DNA of 64,000 bases from Cunninghamia lanceolata. Taxonomy: Eukaryota; Streptophyta; Pinopsida; Cupressales; Cupressaceae. This document shows positions 24,261-36,045 of this stretch, piece by piece. Every line of letters begins with the position of its first letter. Positions within the stretch are counted from its first letter, which is position 1. The notes beneath the pieces were generated by a model. That model saw only the letters and a list, made by a program, of their open reading frames with translations, did no database searches and had not been told where the DNA came from. Location: positions 4,836,001 through 4,900,000 of the forward strand of contig BSBN01000297.1 of assembly GCA_027924645.1 (NCBI GenBank), in the 5' to 3' direction. Made by a program: the position numbers and the translations under genes.

Positions 24261-24420
24261 ATCTCCTCATTTGTCATTGATGGCAACATTGATGTGAAAA
24301 ACTATAAGAACCATCAAGACAAGATTCTGCATTGATTATCTTCTCCCCCCTTCTCTTTACACATCTGGACTCTTTCTCCTCTTGAGTTTTTGACATGATT
24401 TCTCTCTCCCCCTTTGACAT
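24255..24420 (-). other. copia B polypurine tract cluster
   Basis: On the minus strand, purine tracts AAAGGGGGAGAGAG, AAGGGGGGAGAAG and AAATGAGGAGATTG lie in the last 170 bases before the 3' LTR. This repeats the multi-PPT pattern seen at 10.9-11.06 kb. Confidence 0.8.
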
Positions 24421-24635
24421 CAATGGAAAATGACATCTTTTCTTCTTTTTCTGCACATACTTGTAACTGCTCTGATCAAACTAGAATTACTCTATCTACA
24501 ACACTTACTATTATTTATCAGGAACTCATATCAGCAACATCTATCTACTCCCCCTGAGAGGTAGCTCTCAAAATATCAATCCAGATCAAAGAAAAAAGCT
24601 TTGAGTTCCACTAAACTGATGCAATCTTATGCATC

Positions 24636-25199
24636 TTAGTTTAGAACAGGAGGGGTAATAACCCCTAACTTTTCCCTAAGATATTCAAAAGTATTCTTAG
24701 GTAAAGCCTTTGTGAAGATATCTGCAATCTGATCCTTGGTGGACACATACTCCATCTTTATTTCATTCTTTGTTACCTTCTCTCTTATAAAGTGATACCT
24801 TACAGATATATGCTTTGTTCTTGAGTGCATCATTGGATTCTTTGAAATATTTATAACACTTATATTATTATAGAGGATTGAGATTGGTTCTTTGTACACA
24901 ACTCCTATATCCTTCATTGTTTGCTTCATCCATAACACTTGAGTGCAACAACTTGTTGCTACAATACATTTTTCTTCTACAGTAGACAAAGAGATTGAAT
25001 CTTATTTTTTTCTCAACCATGAAACCAATTTGTTGCCCAAGAGGAAAGCACCTCCATTGGTACTTTTTCTATCATCAACATCTCTAGCCCAATCTGCATC
25101 TGTATAAGAACTAAGAGTGAAATCATTATCCTTTGGATACCATAGGCGATGATCTAGGGTACCTTTCAAATACCTCATGATTCTCTTGACTGCCATCAA
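24636..25199 (-). pseudogene. copia B RNase H domain
   Basis: Copia RNase H degrades RNA in the RNA-DNA hybrid. Visible motifs, in order: LMAVKRIMRYLKGT, YTDADWARDVDDRKST, then after a TAG stop at about 25,000 SLSTVEEKCIVATSC, and NPMMHSRTKHISVRYHFIRE. The copia-typical tail TKDQIADIFTKALP ends near 24,680. The protein ends at TPPVLN. Confidence 0.93.
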
Positions 25200-25220
25200 A
25201 TGTGACTCTCTAGGATCTTC

Positions 25221-26252
25221 TTAAAATCTTAACACAAGACAAGCTACATGCATTATGTCTGGTTTTGTATGGGTTAGGTAAATCAATCCTCCAATCATAG
25301 ATCTATACCTTTTTTTATCAGTTTTGGGTGAATAATTGGTCTTTCTTAATTTGCATCCAGTAACCATGGGAGTACATACTGGTTTAGAGTCCTCCATTCC
25401 AAATTTCTTCAACAACTCTCTCACATACTTGGACTGAGAAATAAAGATTCCTTTATTTGATTGAGTAACCTATAGACTTAGAAAGAAATTCCTTTCACCA
25501 AACATGGACATCTCAAAATCCTTTTGCATTTCCTTTACAAATTTCTTACACATACCTTCATTGCCTCCAAAGATAATATCATTAACAAAGACTTCAACAA
25601 TCAGAATTTGATAATCATTGATTTTGAAATAGAGATTGTTGTCAGTAGTATCTTTACTAAACCCTAATTATAATAAGTACTTGTCCAATCTTGCATACTA
25701 GGCTCTAGGGGCTTGCTTGAGTCCATAGAAATATTTCTTCAATCTACACACCATATCACCTTGGTTTGATAACTGGAATCCTTTTGGTTTCTCAATGTAA
25801 ACTTTTTCTTCCAACTCACCATTCAAGAATGCAGACTTCACATCCATCTGATACACTTTGAAATCTTTGTGTGCTACAAATGCAAGAAACATTCTGATTG
25901 CTTCAATCCTAGCCACTGGATCATAAGTCTCTTCAAAATCTACCCCTTCAACTTGAGAATATCCTTTGCAAACCAACCTTGCTTTGTTTCTTACCACTTC
26001 TCCATTCTCATTTAGCTTATTCCTAAAGACCCATTTAGTTCCAATCACATTCTTATCAACAAGACTGGGAACCAATTCCCAAGTTTGATTCTTCTCTATT
26101 TGCATTAGCTTTTCTTCCATAGCCTTTATCCAATTTTCATCATTGCAAGCTTCACCTATAGTTTTAGGTTCAATCTTTGAAAGTAGGCAGTAGTTCACTT
26201 GTTCTTTTGCAGCCCTTTTCCTTGTCAATAATCCTTTGCTTTTATCACCCAT
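25221..26252 (-). pseudogene. copia B reverse transcriptase
   Basis: RVT_2-type reverse transcriptase. The N-terminal part is well kept: [53 protein letters not shown] and [13 protein letters not shown]. The catalytic box, normally YVDD, reads FVND at about 25,579-25,590, so the first catalytic aspartate is lost. Several in-frame stops follow APRA. The C-terminal part is recognisable as SKYVRELLKKFGMEDSKP and RSMIGGLIYLTHTKPDI. Confidence 0.94.
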
Positions 26253-26342
26253 TATCTGATCTTCAGAATGATTGACCCTTACATGCTTGGGAGTCTTAAC
26301 TGCACTTTCTAGATCCTTTTCTTCTTCATCTTGACTATCCTC

Positions 26343-27155
26343 TTATTTAACTTTCTTTTCATTTGTTGTGGTAATAGGTTTATCTGATTCATAGCCACGT
26401 AGATCTGATATTCTTTCCTTGTCTTCATCCACCTTTACATTAGCACTCTTAACAATATTTTTTGGCCTTTTGCTATAGCACCAATAGGCCTTACTCTTGG
26501 TAGAGTATCCAAGAAAAATTCCTTCATCACTCCTAGCATCAAACATACCTAGTTCTTCTTCTCTTCTGATATAACATTTGCTTCCAAAAACTTTGAAATA
26601 TTTCACTGTAAAAACTCTTCCATACCACAATTCATAAGGAGTTTTAGTATTGTTATCTTTGACTTGAAATCTATTTTGGATGTACACAATAGTATGTATA
26701 ACTTCTCTCCAATACACTTCTAGTAGGTCAGCTTCCTTCATCATAGTCCTAGAAGCTTCTTGAATTGTCCTATTTTTCCTTTCAACAACTTCATTTTGCT
26801 GAGGAGTCCTTGGTACAGACAATTGTCTTTTTATCCCTTGTTCTTCATAGAAAATGTTGAATTCATTTGATGTGAACTCACCTCCTCTATCACACCTTAA
26901 GCACTTGATTCTCAAGTCTATCTCATTCTCAACCATTGCCTTGAAGGATTTGAACTTTTCTAGGGCTTCTGATTTATCTTTTAGAAAAGTGACCCAAGTC
27001 ATTCTAGAATAATCATCAATAAGCAACATAAAGTACCTATCTCCTTGTAGACTTTTTATCCTTGTAGGACCACACAAATCTATGTGCACCAGATCCAGCA
27101 ATCCGACAAAAAAATATTCTTTGCTTTTTAAACTTGTTTTGGTCAGCTTTCCCAA
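26343..27155 (-). pseudogene. copia B integrase core
   Basis: Open for 270 codons. The DDE core is complete: HIDLCGP (first Asp), LRCDRGGEFTS (second Asp) and PQQNEVVERKNRT (Glu). The C-terminal copia segment KTPYELWYGR and VFGSKCYIR follows. The usual Ser before the second Asp is Cys, and Gly is Glu before VVERKN. The upstream zinc-finger part (HRRMCHINFDSL) lies between 27,155 and 27,440 and contains stops. Confidence 0.94.
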
Positions 27156-27440
27156 CTAACATTCCTTGCAAACAGTATTAGTAGGCTTTACAAACTTAGG
27201 TAAATCTCTCACAGTCTGTACTAAACTTATCTTCACCAAGCTATCAAAATTGATATGACACATCCTTCTATGTCACAACCAACTCTCATATGTCTAAGCT
27301 AACAAAAAGTAATCACTAGTTCCTCTTAATTGATAAATATTACCTCTGGTCTTCTTACCAGTAGCAAACATTATTCTGGAGCTTTCCATGATCTTGCATC
27401 CATTATCCTTGAATCTTAGATCATAACCTTTGTCACACAT

Positions 27441-28700
27441 CTAACCAACACTTAAAAGATTATGCTTTAAACCCCTCACATATAGGACATCATCTGTATT
27501 GTGCTTTCCATCAAAAGAAATAGATCCTTTTCCACAAATCTTACCAATTGTATTATCTCCAAACCTAACCAATCCTACATCATGCTTTTCCAGACTTAGA
27601 AACTTGCTTTTATCACCAGTCATGTGATGTGAGCATCCACTGTCAATAATCCATTCATTCTTATCTTTCTCCACCTGAAAAAATAAAGAACTTTCTTCCA
27701 TTGGTTTTTCTTCCTTCACACAGCTAGCAGGATTAGTAGATACAGGTTCTTCCTTAATAGTAATGAACAAGAATTCATTTGCACTAGTACTAGCATCATC
27801 AGACTCATCATCTGTTACACCATCATCATCAAGATATCTGACAATATAACATTTCTTTACAACCCTAGGTTTACTTTCAAATTTCTTTCTACCTCTTTCA
27901 ATTCTCTCTGAACACCTAGAAGCATAGTGACCGATCTTACCACATGAAAAGCATTTGAATGGTAATTTGCCTTTATACTTACCAGTACCTCTTTACATTT
28001 TATCCGCAAAGTTGGCTTCATTATCCTCAAGGTCATCATCAAGTTCCACAACATACTTCTTAGCTCTTGAAGTCATCTCTAAAGTACTAGCTTTGAAAGT
28101 AGTCTTTGTTTTAGGCAGGGCATCACCAAACTCTATCATCTCAAAGGTTGTAAGTTTTCCAAGCAACTAATCTTTTGAAAAATCTTTCATAGTGATGATT
28201 TCTTCAATTGAAGATACTTTGTGACTCTAGGATTTGGGAAATGACCTGAGAATCTTCAACACAACCTCTTTATCATCAACAACTCCTCCAAGACCTTTGA
28301 TTCCATTGACAATTTCATCAACCTTTTGTAACTAGTTTTCTATGTTCTCATCTTCACTCATTTTCAGACTTTCATACTTAGCTTTCAGGTTCTACAATTT
28401 GGTGCCTTTTACAGAATCATCTCCTTCATATAAATTCTTCAACTTTTCCCAGATTTCATAAGTTGTTTCTAGATCCATGATGTTTACTAACTCAATGTTG
28501 GACAAGGCACTTAACAGAGCATCTCTAGCTTTTCTATTTAACTCATATTGTTTGATTTCATCATCACTTGATGGACCTAGTATACTTTGTTTCTGTCATC
28601 TTCCAAACACTATAACCAAGACAAATGAGATGGATTTCCATTCATACCTTCCAAAGAGCATAATCTGTTCCATCAAACTGGAGAGCATCCTTCTTGTGTG
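27441..28700 (-). pseudogene. copia B gag and protease
   Basis: Read right to left. A UBN2/copia-type gag contains ALLSALSNIELVNIMDLET and IWEKLKNLYEGDDSVKGTK, then an intact zinc knuckle CFSCGKIGHYASRC at about 27,950-27,910. The aspartic protease with WIIDSGCSHHMTGDKSKF follows at about 27,650, then VLYVRGLKHNLLSVG. Several stops, such as the one before RGTGKYKGK, break gag. The start region near 28,700 reads MSHKKDALQF, close to the primer site. Confidence 0.9.
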
Positions 28701-28748
28701 ACATCTTGGATCTTCCTCAAGCTGTTAGACTTTCTTCCGAGGAACCTT

Positions 28749-28760
28749 TCTCTGATACCA
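28749..28760 (-). other. copia B primer binding site
   Basis: On the minus strand this reads TGGTATCAGAGA, the initiator tRNA-Met type site, two bases from the 5' LTR. Confidence 0.92.
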
Positions 28761-28762
28761 AT

Positions 28763-30216
28763 TGTTGAAATACACAAGAAAACTGAGAGGAGGGGGTGAA
28801 TTAGTTGTTACCAAAACTTAACTTCTTATGAACATTAATACATCAATCACTTAATCACTGTTATTATGATTTAACCATGAAAACATGAAATCAGAAACTT
28901 AAGCACAATCACATATTCAACACATGAAACATTAGATTTTTTACATGGAAAACCCTATAATGGAAAAACAACGATGAGTGTTAGCTCACAAAATAATATG
29001 TTATAGCAATACTAAAAATTAGAGGCTGCCTACCTTAGGGCTTACTACCCAAAATGCTCACTACCAAAGGTTTATGAACTGATTTGATAGCATCTACTCC
29101 ATACCTAAGTTTAATTCCATTGAAGCACAATTCATTTCCTCTACTGTACTCTGCCTTTACACTTCACACTTATCTTTACATCTTGACAATTGATATATTT
29201 TTCATGATTTCATTACAAGTATTTATACAATTCATCAACCTTGGAATGTACATCAAGGTTGGCATTACAATCATCAACCATTGGAACAATCTCCAAGGTT
29301 GGAATTACAAACATATATTAGAATCGGTCTAGACCTAAATAGAATTTGCTAAGGAAAAGATGTATGTGGATCATGCCATGCCTTAGCTAGGTCTCAAATA
29401 CAATCTTCCACGCAATAATATGCTTTCCAAAATCTCCAAGATACAATTGCAAGTATAGAGAACAACCAGGTCGGCCAAGACCAGTGGTATCACTAAGACA
29501 TTTAGGAACAAGCTTCATCCATGATCTATATTATACTTTGTGAACCAATCAAAAGGTTGGAACATGATCTAGAGACATCCACAAGCACTCTATAATCATC
29601 AGGAACATCTGCACAACACCCAACCACTTTAGCCAAAAGATTCTTCAAATCAGAGCACTTGAACAACACTGTCAACCACTGTTATAAAGAAAAGATCACT
29701 TGTTGACCACCAAATCATGAACCATTCAAGTTGAAGGCACATAATATCATCCAAGACTTAAATCTTAAAATTGTAGACCATAATACTTCAATGCAGAGGA
29801 ATGTGGAGCAAAATACTTTTTCCCTATTACCACTGAATGCATAGAAAAATAGTTTTTACTCTGGCGAATAGAACTCTCTCAAATCTTCATATCGGAGGCT
29901 CAAACTTGGAATATAGCATCTAAAGACTTCCCTTTAAATAGCTTCCAAACCATAGACAAAGATATGTAATCCATGGGATATGTGGAGCAAATTACTGAGT
30001 TGTTCTTCAGTAAACCAAAATACTCTTCTTTCACTAGGAGAGCAAATTTTCTCAAAAGCACTTGGAAACTTAATAACAAAATTCTCATGATCTTCAGGAC
30101 TTATGTAAAGCAATACTCTTCACTAGAAAGCAACAAAATAAGAGCATAGTTGACAATAATGACAACACAGATATGTTGACATTAATGACAACACCAATTA
30201 GCACATACTTGCAACA
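28763..30216 (-). repeat. copia B 5' LTR
   Basis: 1,454 bp, TGTTGAAATACAC to CTTGCAACA in plus reading. It aligns along its length with the 3' LTR; many substitutions and the minisatellite length difference show the insertion is not recent. Confidence 0.95.
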
Positions 30217-30229
30217 ATTTTTTTTATAG

Positions 30230-31331
30230 GCAAGAAAAAGAGTGCAAAGAAAATATAGAGAAAAAACAAAAGGAAAGAAAAGATATAGTGCTGCCATATC
30301 ATAGAAGCCAACACATTTTTGATTCAACAAATGCATTTGGTGAAAATAATAGTTGTGATGATGTGTAGCCTGATATAACATATGGTAATGTGCAACCTGA
30401 TATAACATATGGTGATGTACAACCTGATATAGCACATGGTGATGTATAGCCTAATATAGCACATGGTGATGTACAACGTCATGATGATCTCTTAGCACAA
30501 AGTCTCTAAGAGATTATTGAAAAATATCAGAGAAAAGGAACAATAGGTCTGCAGATGATTTATTTAACATTAAAGGATGTATTTGAAGTTAAATCTACAG
30601 AGACTGGTATTGATCTACCTACTCATGCCACACCTAATGTGGCCAAGGAGCATTAAGTTTTGGTTAATGAAAGTCATGAAGAGAGACTGCTTGCATCTGA
30701 TGTGCCTCAAAGTGCACCTATTACATCTATAACTTTTGATGGAACTAGTGGATCAGCCAAAAATACTGGTAGTGGTTTAATAGAAGATGTGTCTACTTTT
30801 GTCAAAAGACAAAGATTGAGTCAAGATTTGTATAGATCTACAAAGAGGAATGCAAAAGAAAGAAAATTAGAAGGCAAGAAGCCATTCTTGGTTGAGCTAT
30901 CAAGAGATGGTGAACCCATTGGGCCTAATGCTGCAAAGTGGGCCTCCGAGTTGGGTGTAAAATGTAGGGCCCATTTGGATATTTGCAAATCAAGTTTTGC
31001 AGAGAAAGATCCATGAACTATGGAAAATGTTATACAAAAAATAGAAAATATTTTTGAGACTACTGGTGGATAAATCTCTAGAAAATATTACAAGTAAAAG
31101 ATGAGAATTTTGATGAACAATTTTAAATACAATTGCAGAAAAACAATCATGGAGGGAAAAGAAAGGTTAGAATCCACTCTATCTCCCAAACAATGGGAGG
31201 CATTGAAAGAAAGTATGCATTCCGAAGAATATTTGGCAAAGAGTAATAGAGGCAAGAGAGAAAAAGATAATGTGAGGGCTGGATATACATTTGGCTGAGG
31301 CAGGTTGCAGGCCAAAATGGACAAATTTGCA
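30230..31331 (+). pseudogene. CACTA B TNPA/Transposase_24-like exon
   Basis: An exon beginning after an acceptor TTTTTTATAG (RKRVQRKYREKTKGKKRYSA). It then has an in-frame 9-residue repeat, QPDIAHGDV and variants, about four copies (30,364-30,477). The conserved core of plant CACTA TNPA-like proteins (Transposase_24 type) follows: PFLVELSRDGEPIGPNAAKW, FNNFKYNCRK-like basic helix, LSPKQWEALKESMHSEEYLA and NRGKREKDNVRAGYTFG. TNPA-type proteins bind subterminal repeats. A good donor GTAAGT starts at 31,332. A handful of stops interrupt it. Confidence 0.82.
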
Positions 31332-31426
31332 GTAAGTGTATGGATTTTTGGTTCAATTTACATTGTGTTATTTATTTCATTTTTTTATTGAACTGACTAT
31401 ATGTTGAAATTGACATTGTATTTTAG
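31332..31426 (+). other. CACTA B intron
   Basis: GTAAGTGTATGG at the donor and GTATTTTAG at the acceptor enclose 95 bp of T-rich sequence. Coding style changes at both borders. Confidence 0.75.
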
Positions 31427-31618
31427 GTGGAAAACAATAATAGAGAAGCAGGTACAAAAGATATTATCAATTATATGGCAGCACTAGATCGACCTAGTAA
31501 ATCTAAGACTAGGATGAAGTGGAAATCTAGTTCGTCAACAAGGATTTCACAACCATCTATTAAATGCCCAGTAGGAGCCTCTCTAGATCTTATAAACTCA
31601 AATGAAGGGTACCAATAG
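31427..31618 (+). pseudogene. CACTA B TNPA-like middle exon
   Basis: Continues the TNPA-like protein: NREAGTKDIINYMAALDRPS, then a Ser/Lys-rich linker (KWKSSSSTRISQPSIK). It ends at NSNEGYQ followed by a stop, or splices near there. Function is inferred from its position only. Confidence 0.65.
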
Positions 31619-33098
31619 GTAATGAGTTGCATATTTGGTCTCACTCAACAAGTTTCACAGTTGGTTGCCTCTATTAACCCTATAGTTTCTGCATGTAATG
31701 AGCATAAATCCACATATTCGAATGAGGTAAGGTGCTCTATTGATCTCGTTTCTTCTTGTTTGGCAATTCTATATACAAATGCCTCTTAATATGTAGATTA
31801 TTGAAATCTAAGCATAGGAGAATCTGACCCAATTTCTTTATTGTTGGAGTGATCTAGAAAATGTTATTTTGGACAAATTTATAGCTTGCATTCTTTACTT
31901 GACTATTGAATGCTTTGTATATTTTTTGCTTGATGGTTAAACCACACATGTAGAGTAATTTTATCAAAGCAGAAAGAAAACAAAAACACCTTCATGATGT
32001 CAATAGAGATGCCAATATTGATAGTGATCATGATGAACTAGACAAGAATGTGTATCACAATCGTCATAGTTGTGTTGAATTAGTTGAGGCAATATAATAG
32101 TTGTTAGTTATCTGTCCCAATGTTTTGTCATTCTTCATGCTTAAAGTGTTCTTTTGGACAAAAAATTATATCTTTTGCATTCTTTAAGTTGTAAGTTAAT
32201 TTGTCCCAATGTTTTGTCATTCTTCTTTTGAATAAAAATTTATAGCTTCTACATTCTTTAAGTTGTAAGTTAATCTATCCCAATGTTTTGTCATTCTTCA
32301 TGCTTAAAATGTTCTTTTGGACAAAAAATTATAGCTTTTGCATTCTTTACTTGAATTATATTAATTTTTGCATGATTATTAAACCACATGCAAATCAATT
32401 ATATGAAAGCAGAATGAAAAGAAAAAGGCCCTGTCAATAGATCTCTTTGCAAAACTGTACAACTTCATGTCAATGTTGATAGTGATTATGATGATGAACT
32501 CGATGAGCATGCACATGATATTCATAGTAGTAGTCATGCTGAACTCGAGGTGAGTGCTATGAAACCACATGCAAGTAAGTATTATTCAAGTACTATTCAA
32601 GTAAGTAATGGTTGTTTTATTATGTAAATAAGGGTAATCATTACCTATTTCATAGAAGATGGTTAGAATAGTCATGAAGTGTAATTAGCTAGTACATACA
32701 TAGATTATGGAAATAAGGGAGAACATATAACTTACATATGGAAGCTTAGAGATTAGTTGTAATAGAGTGCATACATAGATTTTGACAATGCATTAGTGCA
32801 TTGTGTTCGGGGTGTCATGGTCCTCAGTTGGGGGGACTTCATTTCCAATCCATGTCTCTTTCTAGAGTACTCGTATAGTCTACACTATTGTAGTCTTTCC
32901 CTCCATTTGTTTGTACCTCGCAATGGGTTAGTTTTTTTTTCAGAGTAAAAAGTTGCTTCTTTGTTATTCAACAGAATCAAAAAAAGCACATTCAAAAACT
33001 GATTTGTTCCAAGACATAAGACATTACATACATTTGTAAAAAATAATATAATGTGTGTTTTATATCTCAATATAATGTGTATTTTTTTCTATTTTTGT
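31619..33098. other. CACTA B intron-like interior
   Basis: Mostly non-coding. Two diverged copies of an AGTTAAT..CCCAATGTTTTGTCATTC block recur at about 32,105, 32,195 and 32,275, each with AAAATTATAGCTT downstream. Short exon-like pieces with DVNRDANIDSDHDEL (about 32,000) and VNVDSDYDDELDEHAHD (about 32,470) may be degenerate exon duplicates. Confidence 0.5.
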
Positions 33099-33370
33099 AG
33101 ACATTTATTGATAAACTCCAAGAATGGGATAAAGTTGGGGTGTTGGATCCATTTGATGGTGCTACTGTGGGCATTGGGCAGATTCACTCACTATCTATTA
33201 TACATGGAGTCAAACTGAAAGGAATAGTAGATGCAAATGTAAATATTTTAAAGGTCACAAGTAACATACCTCTTGTTTATGAAGACAAAATAGATGGAGT
33301 TGTCCATCTGAAAGAGAAAGAAGGGACCTTCACACAGTGGCCACTAAAATATTTGGAAAAAATGACATAG
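33099..33370 (+). pseudogene. CACTA B TNPA-like last exon
   Basis: Follows an acceptor ATTTTTGTAG at 33,098 and reads TFIDKLQEWDKVGVLDPFDG, VKLKGIVDANVNIL and EKEGTFTQWPLKYLEKMT, ending with a stop at 33370. The run is open for 90 codons without damage, the best-kept part of the gene. It would be the C-terminus. The 3' untranslated part blends into the CACTA terminal block. Confidence 0.75.
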
Positions 33371-34135
33371 TTGATGTTTATCATGTACTAGTTGTTAGAC
33401 AGCTTGGCCCACTACTTTATGCAATAGTTTGAATGTGTTGTTAAGGGATCTTAGTGTTTTTTTGTCTATTTTGGAGCTATATAAGCAAAAAAAGGCATTG
33501 TAACTCTATTTTCTTAGTCACAACACTGAGAAACACACTTTGTAACACATTTTTCAAAGCAAAGACACATATTTCTATCTTGTATCTGTTGTAAGAACAC
33601 CTTTTCTCAATAAAATTAGTATTTTTCCTTCTTAATAGTTGTTTCATTATGTGCAAATGAATGATTGATTATGTTTTTATGTGTTTTATGTTTAAACCTC
33701 AAAAGCATTGTCTCATTTCCAATACTCTTAGGCAGAAATCAGTGAACCAAAACAATTAAATAAACTACCAAATTAATCAAAATGATGATTAAAATTAATG
33801 ACTAAATACACTACCAATGGACGAAAATTAGTGAATAAAAATGACTAAATAAATGACCAGTTAACAACAATCAATGACTAAATATATTAGTGAATAAAAA
33901 ATGACTAAATAAATGACCAATTTACAACAATCAATGACTAAATTAATGACTAAATATACTACCAAATTGATCAATCAAAACATCCAATAAATGACTAAAA
34001 ATGGTTTAGTCATCAATTTGGTCACATTATAAATGACTCACAATAAACTACTAATGGTCATGTGACCATGTTTAGTCATTTATATGTAGTTTTTAGTAGT
34101 TTTTTTAATCATATATTGTTGTTTCTGTACTAATG
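33371..34135. mobile_element. CACTA B right end with subterminal repeats
   Basis: Homologous to 4,057-4,853. It contains an array of TGACTAAATA-type subterminal repeats (33,755-33,965), the block AATGGTTTAGTCATCAATTT, and a terminus GTACTAATG at 34,135, a mutated CACTAGTAC end in inverse. Together with the TNPA exons it defines the right side of CACTA B. Confidence 0.85.
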
Positions 34136-34238
34136 CCTCCTACATTATGGGTTGTGTGTTTACTTTCCATGTACTTGCATTTGCATTTATATATGAAAAT
34201 GAAAAAGAAATAATCACTGCATTCACTATATTCATCAT

Positions 34239-34362
34239 GTTTTGCATGTCTGCAATGTTGTCTTCTCTATGTCTTGCATGCCTATTACTGTCTTCTCCAT
34301 GTTTTGCATGCTTGATACTATCTTCACTATGTTGGGCGTGTCTGTAATGTGTCTTCTCTAAT
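34239..34362 (+). repeat. Minisatellite, about 30-bp unit x 4
   Basis: Units start TGTTTTGCATGTCTG, TGTCTTGCATGCCTA, TGTTTTGCATGCTTG and TGTTGGGCGTGTCTG, each ending in a TCTTCTCTA-like stretch. The repeat produces a spurious LSSLCLACL open frame. Confidence 0.85.
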
Positions 34363-34496
34363 GTCTACCTGAGATTGGGGGCTAGAAATGGTTTCTCAAT
34401 TTTTGTGTATGCATTAGCTCTAAGTGTCTGGTGTGTTTGTTGTGTTTGTTGACCATACTTTAATGTGTGTATGGGCCTTGTGCTCGTGCATACATT

Positions 34497-34511
34497 AAAG
34501 TGGGGGCTAAA
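34497..34511 (+). other. Polypurine tract of an old gypsy element
   Basis: AAAGTGGGGGCTAAA directly precedes TGTTACATTGG, the layout of a gypsy PPT and 3' LTR start. A similar GATTGGGGGCTAG occurs at 34,373. Confidence 0.7.
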
Positions 34512-34926
34512 TGTTACATTGGAAAATGTCTTCCTATGACTTTTTCCCTCCTAAGTTTAGCTCACAGGTCCTTTAAGTGTAATAATGCATATTCATTTTA
34601 ACTCTCGATAGAAAATCCCTGAAAATCCATGTTAAATAGGACCTAGGGGACATTGATGAACTTGACCTTGCCTTGAAAATGGGGCAAAGGGCTTGGGCAC
34701 CCGTGCCCTAGCCCTGCCAATTTTGGTGGGGTCCCAAATTTTAAATGTCGGTTATGTGACCATTAGAAGTGTCCGTTGCCGACATCTTAAGTTTGAATTA
34801 CGAAATTAGAGTAGGAATGTGTTTTGTTGCATATATAAGTATGCTTAGGGTTTCATTTATAGACTAGAAGATGACTATGAACTTTTGGCACACTTATGAT
34901 TTTAGAGCATTCAAAGTATTCATTGT
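34512..34926 (+). repeat. Old gypsy-type 3' LTR, left part
   Basis: The LTR begins TGTTACATTGG after the PPT and has a TATA box (TATATAA, 34,832-34,838). The TR-GAG element interrupts it at 34,926. Its continuation is at 47,320. A diverged relative with the same order of landmarks is at about 50,770-52,950. Confidence 0.65.
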
Positions 34927-36038
34927 TGTAGTGCCCCTCACCTTGTTTCCGTCAGACTGATAGTACTCCTAGTAGGATTAGATATTATGACATGGATTCC
35001 TTGTTATTTCCTTGAGTTGTTTATGGATCTATTTCTATGATGACGATTGATGATAGTAGATTATTGATATTTTATGTTTCATAGTTTGATGGACATGTTT
35101 GATATAATGGATTAATGTTATTTCTGAGTTTAATGTGATATTGAATCAGGGTTATGATGCTTTAACGATAATTGTTATACTGGATCGTATTGTTATTGAT
35201 TATTCTATGTTCTTGTAGACAATTGAATACTTTATTGTTGATGTAATAATGTGAACAGAACGGTGTTGCATTACTCGTGTCCGAGTACCCTGCCACGCTG
35301 CAATTTCTGTTCACCGTGTGCATGACTTCATGTTTGTATATATATGTTTAACCTTGAGGTTTGCTGCAGGATGCAGGTACCGGGCATCGACTCCACCTGA
35401 ACTAGCAGGTCTGAGCGTGCCCTAGCCAATGGAATTGTTGATGGGAGTTAACATAGGGTTCCCCAGTCATCCGTTATCCTTGTAGAGGATAAGTCTTCAG
35501 TTTTGCGTCTTGTCATTGTTCTCAGTTTCGTTTGTTCCTTGGGTTGTCGCCTTGCTTTCCCTGCATGCTTGATGGTTGAATAATCGCCTGATTTTGATTG
35601 GTTAATTGTAGTATACAAATAGATAAATTTGATTAATGTTTATTAAATAGATTATAAATAATCATTGGTTGTTATATAACAAATATATATTAATTAATAA
35701 ATAAATAAATAAAATCATTAAAGGAGATAAATTAGTATAAAGTGGCATTATAATTGTGAAATTGTTCTATAATCAAAACGAAAGTAAATAAATGATTTAA
35801 TGAAATAAAATGTATTTATGAGTTGTTATATATATATTAATATCTATATGTAGTACTAAACTAAATAAAATAAAAATTATAAGTTGTATTATATTAAATA
35901 TATGTTATCTTTGAGTTAATAAAAGTATAGGAGATTTCATTGCAATGTTAATTAAAAAATAATAATTTTAAGTGTCGGCTATATTTTTCTTTGGCGGTTG
36001 GCATTGGGTCGGGTGTTTATGCCCTAGAGGGGGAATAC

Positions 36039-36045
36039 TATAAAA
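36039..36045 (+). promoter_or_regulatory. TATA box in the 5' LTR
   Basis: TATAAAA follows a GC-richer stretch (GGCGGTTGGCATTGGGTCGG) and precedes an AGAGAGAAGAAGAG purine tract. A start near 36,070 would give a U3 of about 1.1 kb and a transcript leader of more than 4 kb before gag. Confidence 0.6.

Larger units (their letters stand above)
22753..30216 (-). mobile_element. Full-length Sirevirus-like Ty1/copia element (copia B)
   Basis: A complete 7.46-kb Ty1/copia retrotransposon on the minus strand. Two LTRs (22,753-24,260 and 28,763-30,216) flank gag, protease, integrase, RT and RNase H in copia order. The target duplication ATTTT is perfect (22,748-22,752 and 30,217-30,221). It has a tRNA-iMet primer site and several purine tracts before the 3' LTR, as Sireviruses do. 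It has no extra ORF after RNase H. Stops, frameshifts and a changed RT catalytic box make it non-functional. It lies in a CACTA gene intron, 9-13 bp from the 3' splice site. Confidence 0.96.
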
